A DNA stretch of 64,000 nt from Apostichopus japonicus (taxonomy: Eukaryota > Echinodermata > Holothuroidea > Aspidochirotida > Stichopodidae): the NCBI RefSeq assembly GCF_037975245.1, contig NC_092572.1, positions 845,501 through 909,500 on the forward strand, read 5' to 3'. Below the pieces are notes generated by a model. It worked only from the letters and a program-made list of their open reading frames with translations, was not told where the DNA came from and did no database searches. Shown here piece after piece: positions 13,641 through 24,250 of the stretch. Within the stretch, counting starts at the first letter, position 1. Each line of letters begins with the position of its first letter. A program made the position numbers and the translations under genes.

Positions 13641-14732
13641 CAGGCGCGGTGGAACGGAAAAATTATTGGGGGGGCTAATGTGTGGAGACTATCTAAGCGG
13701 AGCGCCACCATCGGTTAGCGCGGAGCGTACAAGAAAATTTTGGGTTTTTCAAACCCCCAGATGGCCGGAAACGGCACTTCCCGAGTGTTTTATGCTGCGA
13801 ATACCTAGCCCTAGAATATGGGTCTCAAGCCTGCAATTTCTCAGATTGAACGTAAAAGTCTGTAAAAACATTGTAATTTGTATATTCGATGGTGTTTTAA
13901 GAGAGTAGCTATAACTCGTAGTGTACTCGCAAAGACGTTTTTGAGTGTAGTAAGGGCAGTGGCGGAGCTAGGGGTATTGGTCGGGGGGGGGGGGGCAAAA
14001 TAGTCTGTAGGGGCGCTTTCGACACTATCTAAGCGGAGCGCCACCACAGGTTGGCGCGGAGCGGTCAGAATTTTTTTTGAGTAAAGACACTCCCTAGATT
14101 GCAGGAAATCACCCTTTCCGGGCCTTACTAATTTTCAGATAAACGGAGTATAAATAGGTGTCGTCGCCATTTTGTTGGAAAACTACACCAACAGAATATG
14201 ACAAATGTCAATAGGTATATGAGAGCGCAATAAAATAGTCAATAATCGCGAATAAGTAAAAAGTAGTGAAAAGCTGATGAGGGCGCCAGCAGTCCATTTG
14301 AGTCCTTCAGGGGGGGGGGGGCATCCGCCCCTGACTGTATATGGACGCTCCGTCACTAAGTAAGGGGATGTTGGAGAACTGGCTGAAATGAGGCAAGTCA
14401 TTGGCCTAAGACGAAGTTGTGTTACGCTTACCGGTACTCACACTAACTTCTTCCACTTTTAACGGGGCGTGAAGACGCGGTTGGGGTGACAATGTGGTCT
14501 ATAGCCAGGGGACGGGCCGAGGGTCCCCCAGCAATTACTAAAATTATTACACCTATATAGTATACGTGTGCATCGGACAGATCGACAAGTATGCATTGAA
14601 AAATGGGCAGATGCACGTTTCGGAGCCTTGGTAAATATTGGGGGGGGGGCTTATCATGCATTTGCCCCCTCAACTTTTTCATTGGGGGCTGAGCCCCCCC
14701 AAGCCCCCCCCCCCCCGGTTCCGCCGCCACTG
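13641..14732. mobile_element. Non-autonomous hAT-type element in the 3' UTR of gene copy 2
   Basis: The 1092-bp insert is flanked by a perfect 8-bp target-site duplication, ACCAGTAC, at 13633-13640 and 14733-14740. Its ends are imperfect inverted repeats (CAGGCGCGGTGGAAC and the complement CAGTGGCGGCGGAAC). The paralogous sites near 37275 and 63138 lack the insert and read straight through, confirming the boundaries. 8-bp duplications and CAGTGGCGG-like ends are typical of the hAT superfamily. There is no transposase ORF. It begins about 20 bp past the stop codon of the minus-strand gene. Confidence 0.88.
13957..14358. mobile_element. Second hAT-type element nested in the first
   Basis: The 402-bp insert has an 8-bp direct repeat AGTAAGGG at 13949-13956 and 14359-14366, and ends CAGTGGCGGAGC / GCTCCGTCACTA that form an inverted repeat. 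It shares an internal motif with its host element (CTATCTAAGCGGAGCGCCAC, near 13690 and 14025), so both belong to related families. Confidence 0.82.
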
Positions 14733-14761
14733 ACCAGTACTAGAACCTAGTCATACCCAGT

Positions 14762-14887
14762 TCACACCCCAGCATGGTAGATTTGTTCTGCATAGGTAGG
14801 TTGAGCGGTATCAGGAGCTCTCATAGGCAAATACGTCGTAGGTATCGGTATCTCGTAAGAACTGTCCGCGATTAATTTCTCAAATAT
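14762..14887 (-). CDS. Tyr-rich cytoplasmic tail exon of copy 2
   Basis: The terminal coding exon has 41 codons plus TGA and starts in phase 0. It has four tyrosines: SSYEIP (YxxP, SH2-Crk-like), TYLPM (YxxM, the class bound by PI3K p85), TYAEQ (YxxQ, STAT3-type) and QIY near the end. The motif readings are from short consensus rules, so binding is inference. The exon recurs with the same length at 37301-37426 and 63161-63286, and these motifs are unchanged. Confidence 0.75.
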   Translation of the reverse strand: MFEKLIADSSYEIPIPTTYLPMRAPDTAQPTYAEQIYHAGV

Positions 14888-17800
14888 CTGTAAAGGGATA
14901 ATGCGGGGACTTTTGCAAGATACTATCAAAACATAAATGCTAAATAAAATATATAACGTTGCCTGAACTGACCTTACAGACCTTCTTTACATTAAAGGTA
15001 AAATAAAGTCAAGAGAAATAATAAATAAGTTAGATATGAATCACTTTAAGCTGGTTATACGAGACAGTTGCATAATTATAACTATTCGTTATCGATTATT
15101 ATTACACACACTTCCAAACGTTAACCTGGTGATATGAGACAATTGTATAATAACAACTATCGATTATAAAGTATTATTAAACACACTACCTAACGGCTGG
15201 TACTTTGACACTGCTATATAATTACAACATTCCATTACGGATTATTATTATCACACTGCCTAACATCAAGCTGGTAACATGACAATGCTGTATAATTAAA
15301 ACTATCCATTTTCGATTATAAACACTTCTTAATGTTAAGCTTCATATTTAGTTACATCGTTCCTTTTACACGTGACATGGTACATCATGATGGTCGACAT
15401 AAGAACGTTATTGTAATTAAATAGCCGTTTTACTTCATTAAATCTTTGACAGTTTTCTCTGTTTAATCATAAAATTATATGAATTATATTACGCGTTTTC
15501 ATATTGGGTTAGTTGTCAGAATGCTTTAGCTCGGTTGCTATCAACACCATATAAACCAAACCTCACTTAATATTCTCTTCTCGACTTCATTCCCTACCCT
15601 TGGATTTCAGTTTAACAGCGGCGATGCCTAACATGATGCCATTAAAGAATGCTGAATGAAGCAGAATTAGGATAGAGTTTATTAACTAATGTTTAAACCT
15701 TGGTAAAACTCTTAATCTACTCTAAGTCTCTAATACAATCTATGAGAGAAGTTCCTTCATTGTGCATGTGTAACAATGCTAATTATACCACATTCGGACA
15801 CGTAATGGTGACTGATAACTGTTCTAAAATGAGTAATAAATTACTTACAGCTACGAATGTTCCCCTCAAATGATGAATGGAAGGTCGAAGAGAACAGTTA
15901 TGGTTCCAGCAATCGAACAAGACTTTATCTCTGCAAATCATTCAGAAATCAGTACTAATAGTAAATCAGCAGATGTAGTGTATTATTGTATATGTTTAAT
16001 TGTAAAAATGAAACAAGAAGTGTTATACTAACAGACACATTTAGTAAGTTTTACTTCCATAATCATGTTTTTCTTGTAAGATTTCCCAATAGAAATTGTG
16101 AAGCTATTACTTGGTTAAGTACAGGACCCTTTCGACGTTTGACATATCAATGAGAATTACATATATAGCTAAAAGTAAAGTGACAATGGTAGCAATCACT
16201 TGAATGAAAGTACCTTGAAACAAACAAGTCAGCGCTCCTTCAGACACTAAAATGTCCATTTATAGTTACCTATGTAGACTTAAGTATAAATAAGTAGTCC
16301 ACAATAAAAATCCAACTTCAAAACTCGCATACACTGTTCGAGGGTTGTACAACCTACAAGAACTGTTAAATATTGTTTTTCAAATAGAAAAATACAGAAC
16401 TGATTACAAAACCGGCTTTAGCTAGTAGGGAATGTGCTCACTCGGGCACTTATATAATGAAAGGGACATTTAGGGATTGACATCTTACTTTATCTGCAAG
16501 TACTTCTCCGGCCAGGGTACTGATGGTGTGACCGCTTCTTCGCCAAATCTAACTTCTTTGTCCACAGGAAATGGTGGGTTCCCTAACAGATGTGCGAGTG
16601 TAGAAACATCGAAACTAGTATGTATATGTATATCTTACTTGTGAATTGAGGTAACCCCAAGGTTTTCACGCTTTCAACACATTTATACAGCTGGGTGTCT
16701 GTCATGAATGTTGTCAAACTCTACTATTTCCTTCTTGCATTCGCTTTATTTATACATGATACTACCAATTGTTAAGTATGCTGTAATTAATTAGTTACTT
16801 AGAATTAACTGAGATTCAAAACTTGAGTTATCTGTGATGTATATTTATTAGTAGAGATAAATGTTGTCAACAAATTCAATCTACTAATAACATGTGAAAT
16901 TACCAATTAGTTGTATAATTGCCGTAGCTTTCTATTATAATAAGCAACGTATTTGTTATCGGACACTATATTATTTGCTACAATTATTTCGTTATTATTA
17001 AATTTCTTTACCAGCTGCCATAATCTCCCATATTACTACTGCTGTAGACCACACGTCACTGGATTCTGTATACTGACTCAACAGTAACATTTCAGGTGGA
17101 AATTGGTTCAAAGTTACCGTAGAAATCTGTAAAAGAAAAAGTAATTTATGACAAACAAAAGTAATTTATTTTGTTAATATATTAATATTTTATTCAAGTT
17201 ATACTAATCTACAATTGTACACTTCAATAGACTCACAACTGAGTTTTGATTTCTTTAATTGAAATGATGATAATTTATATTAGAAAAATAATTCATTTGT
17301 GCTATGGGATGTTATTCCACATAGACAGGTTGTGATCGAGATTAAGCAGTGTTTTGAATTACGGAGAATATTTCATTGCACTTTTGAAAAACAATTTAAA
17401 GTGGTACATGTATGATATTGAAATTTAAAGAGCTTTTCTATTAAAACAATAATAATGTACTTGTGTAATGAAATCCACAAAAATATACCAAAACTCCAAG
17501 AGAACATGCGATTCAGCTGGAGTATTGTTCTTTTTTGCTTTTATTTTTGCTTGATCTAAATAAAGTTTTGCATCTTAGACTCCATTATCCTTTAAAAAAA
17601 ATCTGATTATGAAGTAATTAAGTACATAAATAACTATTATTATTAAACAGACGAAGAACAAGGTCATAACAGGGTCGATTAATAATTGAGTAATTTACCT
17701 GTGCTTTCTTAAGAGCAGCTATTTTTGGTGCATCGCCGGCCAGACAGAAGTCGTATAATTTGACCTGCCCTTCCTTGGTTAGTAAAACCTTTTTAGTTGT

Positions 17801-20800
17801 TAAGCCAGGGTGAAGGAACTGACAGAATATGAAAACCAATAAGTTAAGCAGTTATTACATAATTAAGAGACATAATTGTCTCACTTATAACTTTGTGTTT
17901 GACTGAAAACTTGTTTTGTTTAAAGAAATGTTAGATACGAATAGCAACTTTATAACAAACAGTGATGAGGCTGATCTGATCATATAGGACTATATAAACA
18001 ACAATATTTAGCTGATAACTTAGGCAACTTTTACATATCTTACCCCGAATGTCTTAAGGATGTCCATTCCTTCCAAAACTCCAGCTACGTGTTTGATGAC
18101 GTCAGGAACTGACAATGAACTACAACAATAGTAGTCTCCTTTACTTTTAGTATCACGTGACAAGACGCTATGCAGAGTTTCACAATTGAGATGCTCACTA
18201 ATAAGAAACAGTTTACCTAAAACAATAGAAGAAATCAAAGTTTTATTTCAACAGATAAATCTCCATCAATATTGAAATTTCATTTAATATGATACTAATC
18301 GCAATGAAAACTGGCTAGCTTAATTATCAATTCGAATTATTATCTCTGTTAATGTAGTTCCTGATTTAATCCTGTTCGGACAATATAGAATGATTCTTGA
18401 CTTGATCAGACTATCTTGTCGACTACAGATAGTCCATGAGAACTTTATCTTAATAAACTTGGCACTTTTAATGAAAACGATTAGATGCACGTTCCATATT
18501 TTCCCATAAGTATGTTGTAAAAACATGTAAAAGGACAATAATAACTCACTGCTTTGGATAGATATAGCCTCTATCTTTGCTAGATGGTTCGATGCTGGTA
18601 ATTCGAGACATTTTCTGATGTAAGCCTCCCAATGAATTTCTTTCTTTCTAATGAGCTTTTCTGAATAAAATACAGAAAAAGGTCAGTTATAAAAAAAAAA
18701 TCGTGTTAACATTTATTTATCAAAATGTTGCACAAGGTCGCTTAATATAAGTTTAATATTTAATTGATATAAAATATGAGAGGAATTACCATTTCAAGCC
18801 ACCGAGTTGTCGAATACAACAAAGCGATGAAGACACCTTTTCGTTTTAATTAACTTTTTCAATATATGACTATGACGCTAACATCAGCCTTGGATTATAG
18901 ATTTTTGTTATCACAAACCTGTCAGTGTTGTTATTACAACACACTTATTGGTCTCCTCAGCCAGATTGACAGATCCCATCCATCGTTTGTAGATTTTTCC
19001 CAACTTGATATTCATGATGATGGAAATATCTTTCTCCCTCAACATCCGGGGATCTTTTCCTGCAATCGCATCTGCCGTAGAATAGTAATCTGCCAAGAAA
19101 TTAAGACTCGTAAAGGAAATATACATCACGAATACATACCGTTACCTTAAGATCAAAAGTGTGTTGTAAGTCAGATGTCTAATGTGATCATAGTTATTGA
19201 TTCTCTTTGGGATGACATTTATGAATTAAAATAACCTGTAAAACATTCACACGTAATTTGTCAGTATATTAATAATTTTAACTTAATGTTTTGATTGTAA
19301 TGTTATACCGGCTCTCTCAACGTATTCTGCTATACGTACTCTGGGCTGTATTAAGATGTGTAGTAATGTTGTAGTTCAGTATATGCCTTCAGTGATTCAT
19401 TTCTTTAAAATTAGATTTATTTTGAGTAAACTTACTAGGTTCACTTCCTTCAGAATGGTGCGAGTTCTGCGAGTTGTCCTCGTCAACAGGTATTTCTGGT
19501 AATTCTTTCCTTCTACAGAAATAAACGACGAAGGAACTCAGACATTCCATGATAATGCATACCAAGAGAGTATTAGCAACATTTGTCATTACTGATAAGA
19601 TGCAAGTTATCTGCTAGTTTTGAAATCAATATAACTAAAGCATTTAAATATACACTAAATTACAAATCTAGAGTAAATTGAAAAATAAAGCTTACCTTCC
19701 TCCTTTTTGATTGACTGTAAATTAAGTAAATATTTTGGTAAATTTATTTTTCTATAATTGTTTTCGGTTTTGTTTAAGTATTGCAAGGTAAGAAATATTG
19801 ATGTATAACATTTCGAAGCAACAGGTATATAGCATCTGTCAAAATACAATATGTAGTAAACATATCTTTGTTTTAATGTTGAATATAGTGAGTATAAAGT
19901 TCTGCATGTGACTGTAGTACAGCAACATGAAATAATACCAATGAAATACAGAACGTTTTTTGTTGTTGTAATATTCAAAATTGATTTTAGTATAAAAATA
20001 TTACTGCAAGGCCAATGTTATTAATGTGTCTTATTAACGTGTCTTATTAATGTGTCTTATTAACGTGTCTTTTTCATGTGTCTTATTAATGTGTCATATA
20101 TTAAAATGTATTTAGCATGACAATAAGATACCAGTTCAAAGCACTATTATGTAATTCAATATGGATCCTGTGCAGGGTATTATGTGATCACTCATATTTA
20201 AATTATGATTTGAAATCAAAATACCCCTTACTTGATTGATTGATATCTAAGGGTCCTTTATCAAGTACTTTCATTGGATGACTTGAGCTACTACTCTGGT
20301 TTCTAAACCAAAAGGAAACAAAATTGAAGGAAACAATAAAAATTCACATTTGGTATCATCAATGTAAACAACTCTATTTGCTGTCTTATATACAGTAAAG
20401 ATATTCGATAATCATAATTGTAGTAAATAATGTAGAGACTGGGTTCAGGAAAGACGGGGGGTGGGAGAGAGGGTGTGTGTGAGTGGAGCTGTTCACATGT
20501 AACAATCAGTAGAATATGCTATTCTCAAGACTCACCCTCGTCGGTTTCTTGACACTGTAAGCGAAGAAAGAAAGAATACATCATATTTTTTAAACATTCT
20601 AAAGTGACCATCGATTACAGAGAAGCTCGAAAAGGTAACAACACAATGTCTAAATCTCAAATGATCATTTCCCTCAACACGTTCGCTACCTAAGGAGAAA
20701 ACCAATCTTGACTACAATGATGTTTCCTTGGCTGATTCTTTTGCACATTGCAGCAATTTACTCCAAGCGTAATATACAATGATGAACGTCACCGTCTACA

Positions 20801-23800
20801 CCGTCTACCCCCCCCCCCCACCATGTCAGTCGCCTTCTTTATTTAATGTATGAAATAATATATAAATCCAATGTCAGAATCGTAAACTGTCGAGGTCATT
20901 GAACAAACTTACTATATGATATTTATAATCATAGGACTGTGAAATGGTAACACTTTCGTTCTGCCTCATGCATGAACTTTCATTTTACTACACTGTGCTT
21001 TTTATTTATAGAAGATACCAATGAAAAGAAAAAAATGTACCAATGTTATCCAAACCTGACTTTCTATGTCCACCTCGGGATTATGTTTGTTAACATTTGT
21101 TCATATATCTTTAAATTTGGTAAACTAATAGAAACCTGACTTTTTCTTTTTCAAACAAAGAACCGTTAAAGCTTAAACTATTTTCATAGTTTCAATAATA
21201 TTGAAGTTCAACTGTTTGTACAATGCGTATACCTACATCTAAATTTCCTGACTGTGAAACAAGCACAAACTAACAGGCAACTGGAAATGGACCCGACAAC
21301 ACCAGCCACAATCACCCAAATGTTTTCTAAAGCGCTTTCTCTTATTGTTTGTACAGTTGCTGTAAGAAACAAGCAAAGAGAGTGTTCGTCTTTGAGGTGC
21401 GAGGGATCAGACTTCCGTCCATGACAACATAATATGAACGTGGTGATGACTTGTTGATTTACATGTAAATGTTACCCATTAACACACGTAAGCTTCTGTA
21501 CTTAAAACCTGAATTGTTCAGACTATGTTATCATATGATGTACGAACATCAACTAGCTACTACTTGCGGGAAAATGGACTTTTGTATAAACGAGCTGAAA
21601 CAAAATGGAACTCTCACAACTATGTGTCTGTGGTAACAACCTGTTCACTACTTTGAATAACAATCATTCCGCCTTATCTCCCTCAGATGGTGGGTAATAC
21701 CGCCATTAATTTCTTTAAATATTACTGCATGTGTTATGCATGTGAAAACAAGGGACTATAATACGTAAACATAATGTCGAATAAACCTTCATCGGCTCTG
21801 TCGAATATATCAACATTATCTCTAACGAATAGTAATTCGGTTATTTTTAGCTGAAGTAAATCTTAGTCCTTCTCTGTTAGGTATTTAGATCCTCCTGCAA
21901 GCAGGAACTCACGAAGAAGCCATCTTTGGCTTATTACGCCACAAGCTGACCGAAGTCATTCTCTTAGATTCATAGTTTTTACGTCCATGATTATGAATTG
22001 TCAATTGTCAACAACTCTGTATCTGGACGACATACATTAATCTTGGAGTGACTCGAACTCGGGAACTTATGATTGAAAGACACCGACGTCAACCAATGAG
22101 CTAACACTCCCTAAACCTATACACCCTTAAACTTCTATTGAAGTATTCATGAAATAACTAATAAAGTAAATGAATGGTATTATTAGATGGCAAATATGTC
22201 GAATAAAGCTTCATTGTCCGTGTCGAATCGACCACATGTGATTTATATATATAAATACATCCCTATTGGCACTACAAGAAATTCAGACGTCACGTGATAT
22301 TTATTTTAGAGCAGGAGGTAAACATATTGACATTGCATAAGATATACATTTAATGTTCGTTATATTTACATAAATTCTATATTTGGGTTGACGAATAATC
22401 ACAATAACGGGATGTCGAATCATCTCTACATTGTCCTATTTTGGCTATTTATATTAATCCTGTACTAAAGAAGAATCAATATGGATTTGAAAAAAAAAAA
22501 CTTTTTAAATTTTAAATCAACAGTTTGGTGTAAGATAGAAATGCAAAAGTAGACAAGAAGCACATGTTACAGTTATGTAAATATTCGACATGTAGGTGTG
22601 TTCTTCAGTGTGTGTCGAATAAAGCAAAGTATGCCATGTCGAAATTTAATGTCGAAGTTAGCAAACTAGTTATGTCGATTACAGTACAAAATGTCGAGCA
22701 CTACAAAGAATTAATCCGTCGCGCTATTCGTCTAAGTCGATCTACCTGTCGAAGTTCACATACTGTAGAGGTCGGAGTTAGCAAACTATGCCAAACACCA
22801 CACAACGTTCGTCTCGGAATGTCTTTGCTTTAAACCAAATTGTGACCTTTGAATTCGTCGCCATTTCGAAGCATTATGAAAGTTAACTTGACGAAGTTGC
22901 AAGAACGGCATTCAATTTTAGGTTTTAATATTTCGGTTTAAAAAGAAGACACAAGAACGTCTAAGTGATCGTAAACTACACGCGGTACCCTGATTGACCT
23001 TGTATTGACCTGAACGGTTGAAATACATCTATGCCTCGTTAGAAAAGAGAATTTTATAACCATCTTTAGCTGGTTGAACCTCTGTTCTGCAGATTGAGCT
23101 TATAATACACCAGAGCTTTTTCTTTCTTACTCCTTTCATAATCACGTTTTTTCGTTAATAGGGGGCGCTATATAGTTTCATTGGCTTCAAAGGCAACGTA
23201 ATCTAAGTAGCTCTAAACATAACTGTAAACATAACAGCGTTGATGGATCTTATCAAAACTAAACCTGCGTAAAGAAAGGATAATTTTGCATATGTGTTTT
23301 GCTAGAAGACTAGGAAAGAAGTAATTATTTTCTTACATTTTTATAAATTTTAGTTCACAATTTAGTAGTTACGTACAACGTTACATATGTGTTTTCTCTT
23401 TTTGGATGGCGCAGTTTCACTTTATTGTCAATACAGCTAACTTCACACTGTTCTAAGAATACTTTGTGGATTTCAAGGATTACATAGCACACACATACAA
23501 ATGCAGTTATTCAGGGAATCGATCTCATCACAAACAAACTACTTTTATTTTCGTTTTAGGCAAGGAGTATATTAACTCACTTTCGTGAAAGTTTGATATG
23601 TAGTCTACATTCTGCATTCAGGTCAATACTCGTTCAACAGAAACAGTAAACTCTCAATTAAAAACAAAACACAGAATTCAACTCCCAATAATTCACTAAT
23701 AGTATTGTTTTCTTTTCTATGTTAAAATCGGAGCAATTTGCATATATATATATATATATATATATGTTCAGAGAATTGCAATACTTTTCAAACAAGATTA

Positions 23801-24142
23801 CAAAACACCAGTTATCATGTACATGATACTGGCATTGTAATCAAGGCTATTTTAGGGTTACAGAGCTAATATGATAAAGATATATTGTCGATACTTATTG
23901 CACAGCTATGATCTTGAAAGAAGGTTTGGTGTTGAGTAAGACGGCCTTGGAAGATATGTATGTAAATGTTAAGTCTCTGTTTCATTACGTTAGTATTGAA
24001 AACACGTTCAGAAGAGGAAAGGAACGGGCGGAAGCTAGTAGATACTTTATGAATTGTAAATAACTTATAAATAAGCAAAGAAGTTATAGTAGCATGGTAT
24101 GGTCGTAATATATATGAACTATATATCTCATACCACAATCAA

Positions 24143-24197
<55 letters not shown>

Positions 24198-24203
24198 TAT
24201 ATA

Positions 24204-24250
<47 letters not shown>

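Noticed and set aside
16489-16700. Upstream extension of the kinase exon (reading [12 protein letters not shown])
   Set aside because: The extended frame is open only by chance. An acceptor at 16583 gives the correct phase with the previous exon, yielding [10 protein letters not shown] as expected for a kinase alpha-F to alpha-G loop.
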